This document shows positions 45,531-57,723 of a DNA stretch of 64,000 bases, piece by piece. The translations under genes were made by a program, and so were the position numbers. Position 1 is the stretch's first letter, and the number at the start of each line of letters is the position of its first letter. The DNA lies in contig CM063246.1 of NCBI GenBank assembly GCA_032158295.1, positions 20,226,135-20,290,134 of the forward strand. Reading direction: 5' to 3'. The notes under the pieces were generated by a model. The model ran no database searches and was not told the DNA's origin. It saw only the letters and a list, made by a program, of their open reading frames with translations. This DNA comes from Pycnopodia helianthoides. Its lineage: Eukaryota; Echinodermata; Asteroidea; Forcipulatida; Asteriidae.

Positions 45531-45884
45531 AGGGAGGGTATACCTTTGGTAATTACTCCATAAATGAATGGCCATAAAAACTTACTTGGTAAGCACTGCT
45601 GCTATTGATAATGTATAACATTTTGAGAAACCATTCCCTTCTAAGGAATGCTGTTTAGAGAAAGGGATTCATAAAAAAATCAATCTGAGAAACGTTTCAT
45701 GCATGAAACGTTTTTCTCCAATTACGGATTATTCTTCCTGCGTGGACATAACCGCTCCAGATTTTCGGCGATATCTCAGAAACGCTACCACCTTTTATTA
45801 GTTTTATTGTATACATCTACATTGATAGAGGATTAAAAGAATCGAACGGTTCCAAAAATCAAAGATATACTTTACCTTTAATAC
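45530..45884. mobile_element. MITE, AAAGGGAGGGTATACCTTTGG termini
   Basis: Begins AAAGGGAGGGTATACCTTTG and ends AAGATATACTTTACCTTTAA (imperfect inverted ends). Contains the perfect palindrome AAACGTTTCATGCATGAAAC+GTTT. Confidence 0.65.
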
Positions 45885-46103
45885 TTTTAAAACAAAATAA
45901 ACATAGAATCTGGGTACGAATAACATTTACTGAATACACTTTGAAAATTAGTATACCTAAAGATACATTTAATAACAGTACTTTCATCATATTATAAACT
46001 CTATATTTCTTTTTTTTAAAGACAGACAGTTGTCAAAATTGTAGTAATAAAATAGTAGTTAGGGTTATACTAAGAATATGAAAGTCGGACATAGTTGGAT
46101 TTG

Positions 46104-46432
46104 TGTACCGCACACACAGATCATTGTCATTTGATTGGTGGAACACACGCCACGTGTCATCCTTTGCCATGTATACTGTCCCGACAAATTTGATATTGGA
46201 GTCCAATATGAACAACTATTGGATGCTTCGCAGCGTCGTTCCCAAACTAATCGTGCCCCGCCTTTTTGTCCAATCGAGGCACGGACGTGTAACGGTGGAC
46301 AAGGTTGGTGTCTAAATGGAGTCATCCACGTTGTTTAGAAAGGGTTTTTTTAGAATTTACAGAGTGTGGGGTGGACGAGTTTTCATGTCTATTTGGGGTT
46401 TATTGGGAACAAATTTCAAATGACAAGGATCT
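46104..46432. repeat. Dispersed repeat, CACACAGAT...GGATCTA (copy 2)
   Basis: Partner of 31856-32160. Its 3' part is directly followed by a TTAACCCTCC MITE at 46434, which is absent from the partner. Confidence 0.75.
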
Positions 46433-46433
46433 A

Positions 46434-46660
46434 TTAGCCCTCCTACTGTCAGTGACTCTTGGCGACATTTTCCAGTGAGTTGACCAACCATTTGAAACCA
46501 TTCGACTGCCAAGGTTGTGTACGGTGGCACAACTGTGCACAGAACTAACTGTGTAATGTGTACATGCATTCCCTCATGGTATCATATTGCAGAATGGCAT
46601 AGTTTATCTATCATTCAAAACCACAGTGAATGGTATTGGTCAGACAGCAAGAGGGTTAGA
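46434..46660. mobile_element. TTAACCCTCC MITE, full-length copy
   Basis: Nearly identical to 45300-45530, about 0.9 kb upstream of it in the same orientation; a recent duplication or two insertions. Confidence 0.85.
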
Positions 46661-46857
46661 GTGTCTTTTCTAATAATAATATTAATACATACAGACGTAT
46701 CCCCTATCTGTGGTTTGGGCAGTGGGCTTGTGACCAGTCTTGTTTCTTTATCTTTTTTTGTCCATTCTGCACTTTAAAACGTGTTATGCACTTTTGGTCA
46801 TTTTTATTTAAAAGGGTGCAACATAAATCTTAAAATATTATCATTAACTTAATGCAG

Positions 46858-47035
46858 CCACCAATTCCAGAAACAGTAAGGCAAACCCCTTCTCTTAACG
46901 ATAAGTGTAACTGGTTTTTTTTAAACGTGCATTACACAACACACGGTACCTACAGCTTTACGTCCCATCCGAAGGACGAAACACTAACGGTTAATTGTCT
47001 TTCTTAAGGACACAAGTGTCAAGAAATTTGCTGTA
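46858..47035 (-). mobile_element. Family A SINE, 3' body (partial)
   Basis: Minus-strand body: GACACTTGTGTCC, TAAGAAAGACAATTAACCGT, TTCGTCCTTCGGATGGGACG, GTGTGTTGTGTAATGCACG. The tRNA head is missing. Confidence 0.7.
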
Positions 47036-47150
47036 AAGCGACAACAGTTGCATGAATGTAATCAATCTCGCAGGCGTTGTCACTGCATTCTATCCCTATA
47101 CAATGTATGACACCACCTTGTTTATAATCAACACTACCATAGACGTGGAA

Positions 47151-50100
47151 CTAATCCCTAGGGAGCTCTACGTGGGTTAGACACGACGATATAGATTCTG
47201 CTAGTTTTAGGGAGCTTGCTGCTATTACACCTCGTCTCATTATATCAAGTGGCCCACCTACAGCAAAGGAAAAAACAAGCATTAAAATGTATATTCGGTT
47301 TGCAGTAACACCATGTGTATAAATATCTACTTTGCTGTGTAGATTTTGTTCTTTAGAGAACTTGTCTTGCTATTTATTCTACTGCCGCGGAGTAGATTTT
47401 TGAAGATCGGGAGACTTCTCAGTTCTGAAAAGAACTGTCCTGCTTATTAGCTACTACCTGGGCGGGAGGTAGGAAATCGGCCTGGACTACTACTTTAGCT
47501 TTGTGGATTAACAAAGCCTGTTCAAACACAAGTGGTAGGAGTGCTACTTCACAGAAAGGATACAGGCATTCACACCCCATGTGCGAGTCAGATTTGAATC
47601 ATGTCTGGTACACCGACTCGCTTAGTCACAAGTTTACTGCTTAAATTTGAATTTTCTCAGACTAGAGAGAGAGTTGCTATGTCACGTGATTTGGGGGCAA
47701 GCTGTTGTGTAGAGACGGCAAACACCCATCCACAATTTTGAATGAATGTGTATGGCACAATGGTACCAGGGTTTGCTCATCTGGAGGTTGCTATACAAAA
47801 GCTTGCCCCGAACCATTTGACATAGCAACTGTTTCTATAGTCTACTCGGCCCCTTTTAAAGACAATGTACAAATATGACATGGTTTGGGGGTGAACAGTA
47901 TATATTAGCTCCTCAAGGTATTGGAAGTTGACGAACTAGTTCCCGAACATGTTGTACTTGATTTACTGTTCCTCATGCATTCAGTTGCCATTACAAATGT
48001 AGATTGACATCTGTGTATGTGTATGTAGCTTTGAGGATGTTCATGCCCATATGTCCTACACCCATGCAACAGTTCCCAATCGCTTCGTAAAGCATGTGCG
48101 TAGAAGATTCTTGCACATGCAACAGTCTACTATCAGGGCTCGAATTTGACACTGGGCCCGAGGCCAGTGATTTTAGTATTGGGCCAGTAAACTCATGACC
48201 AGACAAGTCCGGCGGTCTTGTGTTTTCAATTCAATAACAATTCATGTACATGTACCTCACTATATATCTTGAACAGAAACAAATAATGTTCAAATGTTGA
48301 CTTTGAGTATAATGACTTGAAATATACTTAATACCCTTAAAGACAAATGAGGTAAATCTTCTCATATGTCTTGTGCTTGTTCAATTCTCACTTTGAATCT
48401 GGTCTTGTAAAATTATTTCTGGTCCAGTAAACATTTTGTGATACAAGTCCTGTGGTCTTGTGGATTTTTCCCCAAAATTCGAGCCCTGACTATGCGTGCG
48501 TATAAACCTTGTGCATAAATACTCGTGCATGCCGGCCTTGGTAAAAAAGCAAAAATAGCATCTGTCACGTGATGGTGAATGGAACCAGTGGGAATTGGGC
48601 TCTCGATCGTGAATAATGTACGAGGTACAGTCATTCTGAAAAGTCCACAACTTCACTCTCTTTACCTCTCGGGTCGATGACAGTCCCACCGGCTTCCCTC
48701 AGGATGACAGCACCAGCAGCAATGTCCCAGCAGTGGATACCGTGCTCAAAGTAAACGTCCCCTCCCCCTCTCGCTACCTGGCACATATTCAGGGCTGCTG
48801 AGCCCAGAGATCGTATTCTGGTTCACAATCAAAACAGACATGTTATTATAAAAAGAAAAATAATTCTTGTGGATTCTATTCAAAAAGTATTCCATGCAAT
48901 CTACAGATGAAGATCTTTTTTTCTACCTTTCAATCAATTTGATTCATCCTTTCCTGGTGAGTGTTTCCCTCCATCCTTAAAAATCTAGACTGAATCTAGA
49001 AATGAGTGATGACGTAATGGGGCTTTTTCGCAAATCTTTCTGAAAAGCACCCGAGAAGGGTATTCAAAATGATTGGTTTTTTGTTTACAATTAATATCTG
49101 TTTAATCTCATGTGAGATTCCTTATTGATTGAAAACATTTTAAATGAACTTCAGCAAAGATCACTTGTTGCCATTTTCGCTCCAGGTGGTCTTTAGGCAG
49201 CTCTGTGAGTTAATAATAATAATAATAATAGTGGCTTCTTATATAGCGCTCATATCCGTCACTCAGTGACGCTCAAGGCGCTTCAACAGTCAGTATTTTT
49301 CCTGCAAGGTATATATGTGGAGCTACTTTTTGAGACTTTCTACATAGCACAATGTAATGGTTTCCAAGGTGCTGTGGCGCAATATGCTGCCGATCAAACC
49401 AGGAACACCGGGGGGGGAACCCCTTCTCTTTTCGATAAGTGCACTGGGTTCTTTTACGTGCATTACACAACACACGGGACCAACGGCTTTACGTCCCCTC
49501 CGAAGGACGAAGCAATAATGGTTAAGTGTCTTGCTTAAGGACACAAGGTGTCACGACTGGGACTCGAACCCACACTCTGCTGAACAGAAAACATCAGAGC
49601 TTGAATCCGGTGCTCTTATCCGCTCGGCCACGACACGCCACAGTTGGGGCCCAGCCTACAAGCCAAAGCACCATGGTCTAATTTCATAAAGCTGTTAACA
49701 AGTAAGCAAATTTGTTTGTGCTGGATTTCGTCTCTCTCATTTTTTGTAAATAAGGTGCCACTGTCTACAATACAACGGGTAGAAACCACCTACCCATGAG
49801 CCCCTCGATCAATGACGGTGGAAATGTTGCCGATTTTTGTCTTCATCTGTGCTTTATCGCGACTGCTTCCCATCTCGGCAATGGCTAAACATTGACAAAT
49901 ATCTGGGGGAAAAAAAGGAAACAAATTTTTAAACATCGTAAGAAGATGCTTTTAATAATAATGCTGGGTTGACCCATGTACAGTTCAGATCTGCATCCCC
50001 TGGAAAGTATCCAATTGCAGGCTTGGGATGGTGACATCATACCGAACCACAATAGACACTTCTCATGCTGAGGTCATCTGTGTCTGGTGCCCTGCGTGTA

Positions 50101-52635
50101 ACACCAGACAATGGCAGTCCTAATACTCATGTTATGAAGGGGACCAGGTTGTCTTTTCCTTTGAGCCTCAGTGTGGTTACGTTGGGCCGAATAGAAGAAA
50201 GCAATATGGCCGCACCATGATAAAGGGTAAAGGTCAATTGACTAATAATTAATGAACAGGCTCAATGTCAAACACTGTCATGAATTGAACACGGGTCAGC
50301 TATTTTGTGAACAAAAATTTGGACTCCACAAAATTGACGAACAGTATGTTCACCGGGTTGTATTTCCAGAGGCAAATTTATGTTTTTTTTTAATCACTAC
50401 TCACTAATCACAAAACAATGAAGGTGTTTTTGTGCATGAACCACTCTTAAAAAGGATAAGGAGCAATTCCAAACAGCAAAATTTTAAGAGATTTGAAGGC
50501 AATGTGCCCCTTTAATAAATGAGATAAAAAAGAAGAAGAAAGAAAAAAAAAAACACGAGCCCAACCTTCTTGCTTGGAGCAGCTGATGGGGTTTTCATTG
50601 CAAAACGCTCCTCCTCCCTTTACTGCTGTGAACATCTCGTCCAGTATAGGGTTATAGATGACACCAACGACATTCTCTTTATTTACTGCCAGCCCGATAG
50701 AAACGGCCACAAATGGAAAACTGCAAATTGGAAAAAAGATGTCTCAAGCATATAGGCTTGAAAAAGGCAACAAAAACACCCCCCCCTCCCCCAAAAGAAA
50801 ATCTTAATCAAACTGCATGAATCATCAGTCATAGCTGGAATAGGTAGAATCAAACTTTGGTAATGACCTGAAAAGAAATTGCGTAATTTTTTCCAAGAGC
50901 CTACATGTTATGTTATACAGATGGTTATCGTCTATCCCTTTTCAGTGTATCATTGTTTTAAATCATGTTCTTATATCATACTTTGTTGTATTCTGTATAT
51001 GTTCTTTACTCCATACTGTGGAGAACTTAACTTGACCTTGAAGCCTCTGCAAATTGCTTTGTCTGAAGTGCCCTCGTTGATTAGTATGTCAAAAAACTTT
51101 GAACCCAGTACACTTATCGTTAAAAGAAGGGGATCTCCCAGTGTTTCTGGTGTGGTTGGCAATTCCATGCGCACAACCGACCCTGCCTGTGTGATCCTGC
51201 CCTGAGAAGGGTCTCAAGACAAGACAAGAAGTAGGCTGCCCGTTAAAGGCACACATGCAAGAAGTCCTACTCCTGCCGGACCAGATTTGTACTGAATGCC
51301 TGCCCGAGTGGCTAGATGAGACTCCAAAGGGCTCAACAAAACATACCAATGGACAAAGTTCGTAGTTCCATCCACCGGATCAATAATCCATGTTGGATTA
51401 TCTGTGAGATCACAATGACTTCCAGCAGCGGTTGACTCCTCACCAATAAAACTGAACAGAAAAAAAGAACATAAGATGCACTTATACAATACAGAAGTAC
51501 AACTTACACAGTGATTGTGTGAAAACATTTACATTTCATTTAGTAAACTGCACTGTTGACGGGAACTCAACATTTGTTTTACACTACAAAGTACAAGAGT
51601 GTTTAATGACGAAGGGAAATAAGCCACTTGCGAGTTAGATTTTGATTACTGTCTGATGCAATGACTTGATTGGTCACAAGTGACAGCTGAGCCAGTGTTG
51701 CTATAGGCCTATCACATGGTTTGGGACAAAGTGGGACAAGCTTTTGTATAGCAACCTTCAGATCATCCAGATGGGCGAAGGGGGGTGGGCCTAGAGGCAC
51801 GTGCCCCCCCCCCCACCCCAACAACAACATCCAGCTACATGTGGTGCCCAAAAGAAGCCATACACAATACCTGTGACTGGGGAACTTGCTCTGAAGGAAG
51901 GAGATGATGAGTTTTTCCACCTTCTGATCCGTCTCCGTCACTAGGTCGGCCGGTGAACTCTTGAGTTCAATTGTCTTCTTGAGCTGGAACGTGGTACGAA
52001 TTTCCTGTCAAGACAGAAAGTTACTTCATAAATTAAATACAACCACCAGCAAATAACTGACATGTCAAACAAATATTCTTTGTCAGCTGTCATCAAGTAT
52101 GCCTCATTCACATAACACTTTGCCGGAGTAAGAATTGGGTCAATCGGTTCTTCATGCCAAAACAATTTAAGGTAACGAAGAGGGATAAAGTTAACACATA
52201 GTAAATAAACTTTACACGTAAGTGAATGAGTGGTGAATGTTTTTAGTGATGCACTCACTCAAAATACGCTTCACTTTCGCAATTCGCATTAAAAGTATGA
52301 ACCGGTGTCATAGAGAGATCTGTCCCCGAGAGATTCTGCCCGCCATATGGGAAATTAACATTGGCTGAAGGAGGTTGATTAGGTTCAAGATTCAAGAAGC
52401 GATACCTAAAAAACACAAATTTGTAATAATTGAGCAACTAGTACTAAAAATAAATAAATGGGCTAATTACTAAGTAATAAATTAGTAATATTTTATGAAT
52501 AATTTATAGACTAATTTAAATTATAAAAATGTTTTTTTAAGTTACCTCTCCTGCTTTTTGGGCAATTTTGACAGCAGCATTGAGATACTCCAGATATAAC
52601 GTTGAATTTTGGTGTTCTTCTTGTAAGTTTGCCAT
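47151..52635 (-). CDS. IMPA1: Inositol-1-monophosphatase
   Basis: Mg2+-dependent, lithium-sensitive phosphatase that releases free myo-inositol from inositol monophosphates in the cytosol. Seven minus-strand exons join in frame into 283 residues (human IMPA1 277): 52546-52635, 51871-52004, 51347-51451, 50566-50720, 49794-49902, 48666-48817, 47151-47257. Metal-site motifs: FIGEES (Glu79/80), [12 protein letters not shown] (Asp99, Asp102) and [17 protein letters not shown] (Asp229). ETDQKVE and LMSRRV-like IMRRGVIAA near the end also fit. The start [10 protein letters not shown] is preferred over an ATG 96 bp upstream because it gives family-typical length. The symbol could equally be an IMPA2 co-orthologue. 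It is divergent to SS18. Introns hold MITEs and a SINE. Confidence 0.95.
47672..47832. mobile_element. MITE, AGTTGCTATGTCACRTGRTTTGGG termini
   Basis: Left AGTTGCTATGTCACGTGATT..GGGGCAAGC and right GCTTGCCCCGAACCATTTGA..CATAGCAACT are inverted repeats. IMPA1 intron 6. A related piece lies near 51675-51770. Confidence 0.75.
48135..48488. mobile_element. MITE, AGGGCTCGAATTT termini (copy 2, inverted)
   Basis: Inverted copy of 35708-36104 in IMPA1 intron 6, with the same ends and ACTCATGACC/TTGTCTTGTG-type internal words. Confidence 0.8.
49205..49340. mobile_element. Retroposon 3' tail with (TAA)n
   Basis: (TAA)n at 49212-49230 followed by CTTATATAGCGCTCATATCC and CGCTCAAGGCGCTTC: the 3' end of a LINE-type retroposon in minus orientation. 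Confidence 0.55.
49345..49640 (-). mobile_element. Family A SINE, full-length
   Basis: Minus strand: CGTGGCCGAGCGGATAAGAG (A box), GGGTTCGAGTCCCAGTCGTG (B box), full body to GCACCTTGGAAACC. Best preserved family A member here. IMPA1 intron 5. Confidence 0.85.
51095..51215 (+). mobile_element. Family A SINE, 3' end fragment
   Basis: CCAGTACACTTATCGTTAAA then AGAAGGGGATCTCCCAGTGT and TTTCTGG match the SINE body. Followed by TGAGAAGGGTCTC. IMPA1 intron 3. Confidence 0.6.
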
Positions 52636-53018
52636 GATTTCTACAGCACTAATGCAGCACAAATCTCCCCAGTGTCTGTCTCTCCACTGTCCTTTCTGTA
52701 TGGTGGTCTGTGTACTACTGCATGCATGCATGCAGTGTTGTTGTGTAGCCCAAAAATAAATAAACTAATAATCAAACAGCGCCCTCTTTAAAACAGCTGA
52801 TTGTCTCAGTCAATGGAGGGCGCCATAACATGTGACCATAAAGAAGAAAAATAATTACACAGCGTGTTTAAAACGCACGACTGACAGAACATTGTTCGGC
52901 GGTTACGACTCGATTTCCGAGTTTCCGAGTCCAAACAACAACGAATTTCAGTAGTAAATTGTATTGCTTTGTTGATTACCTGTAATTTTCACCACGAGCT
53001 GCAACAGCTGCGGGTAAA
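52636..53018. promoter_or_regulatory. Putative bidirectional promoter IMPA1/SS18
   Basis: 383 bp between divergent start codons. Contains TCAATGGAGGGCGCCAT, an E-box-like ACATGTGACC and a CGATTTCCGAGTTTCCGAG direct repeat close to the SS18 side. No clear TATA box. UTRs are included in this span. Confidence 0.55.
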
Positions 53019-56000
53019 ATGTCTCTTGCGTTTGTGCCTCCAAGGCAGCGAGGAAAATCAGTCCCCGACCAGGCAACAATACAAAAGGTTAGTGCATATT
53101 GTCATTGATATTCCTTCGTCATCAACAGTATAGAGGGGTAGCGTACAGAGGGCAGACTAGCCTGTACCTAGCTAAGCTATGGAGGGCCCTCAAAGACAGA
53201 GTACAGAGATAAACATGCCATAAATATACGGATACTATATTTTATCATGCTAACGAAGAGTTAGGCATGAAATAAAAGGAGTCACGATCACATTCACAGG
53301 GGATTCAACTTGTTCAGATTTTTTTATTTTTGTGCAAAATTGCATTGTTCTTTTTGGCACCAGCTGACCAGGTCACTGGGCTGGCAAAGAAAATGGCAGT
53401 GACCAGTGGGAATATTTATTTTACAAGCGAAGGCAAAAATCACCCATGCTATTTTGCTGTACACCAATTTGTAAATTTGAGACTTTATTTTCCCTAAAAA
53501 AAAAAATCCTTGAGATTTTCAAATAATTAATAAGAAAAGAAGTAGTAATTTCTATAAAATGATATCATTTTAATATAGAAATTACTACTTTTTTTAACTC
53601 TAGTGTAGTATTAAAAAAACAGTAAAAGAAGAATATTTTTATTTTTGGGTTTAATTACAAAAAAATTAATTTCTGGTAATTTGTCGTTGGCAAAAGAGGG
53701 AGTGTACATGAAGGTAGACTGTAGTCCTCTTGGCTATCACTGAGGCCGGTTGAGGACCCGTCAAAGAGGGTACTTACAATCTGCCGGCAAAACAGCATTT
53801 CAGATGCAGGCCTGGAATTACATGCGGGCCATGGCCTCCATTGCCCTGGTCTTGGCCTTGGTGCCCCTTCAATAGTTTCCCATAGACTTCAAGATTTTCC
53901 AGTGGAAGTGCCCTTTGCAAAATGAAAATGGCCTTGCCCTCTCCAAGATGAAATTCCAGGCCTGCAGCAGATGACTTTAATACCATCACCTTCTCCATCG
54001 GTTCACTGCTTTCTTTTCATAAATTATTACAAACTCAACATCTCTGACTCTTATAAACATTGATTTTTAGTGACATTGACACTCTGTCTGCAGGTCTGGT
54101 CTGTGCACATTTATGTCAGACTTGTGTAATGTGTGTATTGATTATTGTTCTTACGCTAACCCCATGCTTTTGAATCTTGGTTCATGCTTTGTTGTGTGTT
54201 TGGCCCATAGTCAGATAATGGCTACATTTGCTATTGTTTCTATGCATTAATCAATTTATAAACTGTTTAACCATTGATGTTTAGCCAAATGTGCTATTTT
54301 ATATACATGTACATTTATGTAGCTCAATATTTGGGCAAATTTTGTTGAAAACCTTATATTGATTGTACATAAATGTATATCTTGGTATTGTTCTATGCAA
54401 ATTTGTTACTTATTTTGACCAAAAATACCTTACTACTACTTTCCTTCTACTTAACCAGAAGTGAGGTTATGTATTTGTTCATAATTATGATTGAAAGAAT
54501 GGCGGCGATGTTTTCCATTGATGCGGAGATATATTTGAATGTATCATCAACAACAAAATAATCATTTAAATACATACTGTGTGTAAATGTTATGAGTTGA
54601 CAAAATGACTGCATGTACTGTACTGACATTTAAATTTAACTTCACTCAGTTTTTGTGTGTATCAAAAACAGAATGTTTTAGATGAACTGGTTTTTAATGT
54701 TCTCATTAGCTGTAGAGAACTCATTTGAATTTGAAAGTCAGAATTACTTGACTAAGTCCAATGATTAATGTATGTGTATTGATTTTAATATGTTTCAAAA
54801 TGTGCACATGGAACCACACATTTAACAGATTATGACCAATTCCATTCTTTTCTATATGATGGTTCCAGCAGATTGTGTTCTATATTTACCCTTGGCTATC
54901 CCTGCAAAATGCAACAAAATGGTAAAATCTGTTGTTAACATGTAGTTCGTTACATCAACTCAAATCCCATACTCTGTTGCACCGTGCTGCATTCAGCTGA
55001 GTTCTACACAGCCAAGGTATGTTCATGTGCAATCCAAGTCCCCAGCAAAACTTCCTTGAATAATTGGTGCATTTAGCAGGGTGACTACCCAGTGCCAAGG
55101 CTGGCAGAAACCAGCTTTTACTTCACAATGCAACAGAATCCTCTGATTGCATTTTGCTGCATTCAGCAGGGTTTTCATTTCAACTGTGTTGCATTTTGAT
55201 GCATTCAAGTTGCACGGTGCATAGAAAACACCTTTAGTGGAGAGGGTTTCGCAAATATTTATAAAGTTTTACTTTTGATACTCAATATTTCCCTCATTTT
55301 GTATTCAGATGCTGGACGAGAATAATCAGCTGATCCAAACAATCGTTGATTATCAAAACAAGGGACGGGCATCAGAGGTCACTCAGTAAGTAAAGACCTG
55401 TGTGTACTTGACGTCATATGTCTGACCATTCGATACCATTCACTGTGGTTTTGAATGATAGATTTATGCAAGCCTGCAATATGATACCATGAGGGAATGC
55501 ATGTACACAGTACACAGTACACAGTGCCTCCGTACACAACCTTGGCAGTCGAATGGTTTCAAATGGTTGGTCAACTCACTGGAAAATGTTGCCAAGAGTC
55601 ACTGAGAGTAGGAGGGTTAACACAGTTTTATCTTGAAGTTAAAGACTTGCAACTTTTTCCCACTTTCCTGAGGATAACCATTAGAAAATGAGTGAATCTT
55701 TAAACTGATTTTGACCTTGGAGACTCTCTTTAAGGTTTTTTTTGCAAAAGGACATTGATTATCATAACCGGGATTCGAACCCATCTCAGATGACACAGCC
55801 ATTAGAACTGCAGGGTTCATGAGTGCCTAATTTATTGGACTCTTTCTTTGTCCTGTCCCCAGGTACCAGCAGATACTACACAGGAACCTTGTGTATCTAG
55901 CAACGATTGCGGATTCCAACCAAGGGATACAGAACCTGCTCGGGGTAAGCATTGACTGTAATTCATACCCAGGTGGAAATCACAAAAACCCAAAACAAAA

Positions 56001-57654
56001 GAGATACATGAAAAATCACTATGAGTATTATTTTGTTTTTTCCCCCCTTAAACTGTTATGTGCCATTTATAAGAACTGTACATGTATACTTGGTGCTTCA
56101 TTTGTACCAACAACCCCTTTACGTATTGTCTACACTGATGATGTGGTTTGCCCGTAACTTGTTCAGTGACTAGCCGGAAGGATCAGCAAGCAAGTCATTT
56201 CACTGGTCCTCCGGCATTTTCACTGGTCCATATTTCAAGGTGTCCTTTCAACATTGTCATTTTTATGGAACTTGTAACTTGAAGTAATTTGAACAAAATT
56301 GAGTGATTTACATACATATGTAGCAGTGTCAAGCAATGAACCATCCAACCGGACGAGTTGGAGAGAATTTTGACTGGTCCTCGAATGTTTTAACCGGTAT
56401 TTGGCCAGCAGACCACTGTTAACACGGTTTAAAAGGGAGACCACTGCTGATGTGATTGATTTATTTAAATATTCATATTTTAACCTTTTGGTCGCAGCAC
56501 GACCCCCCCTTTTTTGAGTGGGGCTAGGGAAGGCTCGATTTCACAAAGCACTAAGATTCATCATATATAAGATGAATTGCCAATATTTCTATAGTGATTT
56601 GTATTGTGACACCACACTTTGCTTAGCAGTTAAGATTGGAACACAGCTTAAGATCGATCTGAACTCTTTGTGAAATCCGCCCCTGGATACATTGGCTTGT
56701 ATAATTGTCTCTTTATTGTTTTTGATATATATTTGTCCAGTTTTAAATTTTCAAAATGTTAAAATTTTTTGTTATTTACGTGTAATGGCATGAATGGTAA
56801 TCTTTCTGTGTTGCATTTAATTTTTAAATTTTAAATTCAATGTGTGCTTCCTTACATATGTGGGTATCATGTTTGCATTTTTATTTTATTTGTGTAAACC
56901 AATAGTGATAGTGATAGCTCTGTGATAAAATGCTTCCTGTTGAGAACCCCTGATCCCCTCTGCCTCGTTATGGATGCTTTCACTTTGATCTGTGCTCTGT
57001 TCTGAAACATTGAATTTCCCACTTGAACTTGAAGCACCCCCTCGCTTGATAGAGGTTTGCACTTATATTATTATCGTTTAATGACTGTACACGGTTTACG
57101 CTTTGGGGTACTTGTAACATGGGGGGACGGGTTATTGGTGGTCGGGTCTTGACTGGTGGCTTTTTGTCCCACCAAGGTGTTGTTGGTGTAAAGAATTCTG
57201 CTGCCTTTGAGAGTTTTGAATGAATATTCTATAATATTTTTATGTTTGTAATATTTGTTATGTCTGACGACTTTGTTAAAAAAAAAAAAGTTTTCCTACT
57301 TCTTTGTCTCTGCAGGTTTTGATCATGTGGATCGCTTTCAGATAGTGATTTTTTCGCTTTTTGGTTATCCTCAGTCTTGTCTTCTGTAGTCCTGTTTATA
57401 TTTACATTTGTTTACTTGTATGTTATGTATTTGTGCTGCCTGGAAATGTATAAATAAATGAATCATTCTATTCTGACTTTGTTCAGGCTCCAAACCAGAG
57501 CAGTTCCACTGCCCCTCCTCAGGGCATGAATCCCCCGAACCCTCCCTCTATGGGGCCTGGCGGGATGGTCAACTCACAGCAAGATAGTATGATGCACCAG
57601 CATCAACAGCAGCAGCAGCAACAGCAACAGCAGCAGCAACAGCCACCAACCCCG

Positions 57655-57723
<69 letters not shown>

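Larger units (their letters stand above)
43102..47150. other. Convergent intergenic region (URI1 / IMPA1)
   Basis: About 4 kb of 3' UTRs and repeats: three copies of the TTAACCCTCC MITE, a LINE tail (44821-45010), a MITE (45530-45884), a dispersed repeat (46104-46432) and a SINE (46858-47035). No gene recognised. AATAAA near 44439 (+) and TTTATT near 46804 (poly(A) signal on the minus strand) are weak candidates. Confidence 0.6.

Noticed and set aside
52636..52731. Upstream in-frame ATG for IMPA1 (32 extra residues)
   Set aside because: The extension is Cys/Thr/Gln-rich and not typical for the family; starting at 52635 gives the usual length.
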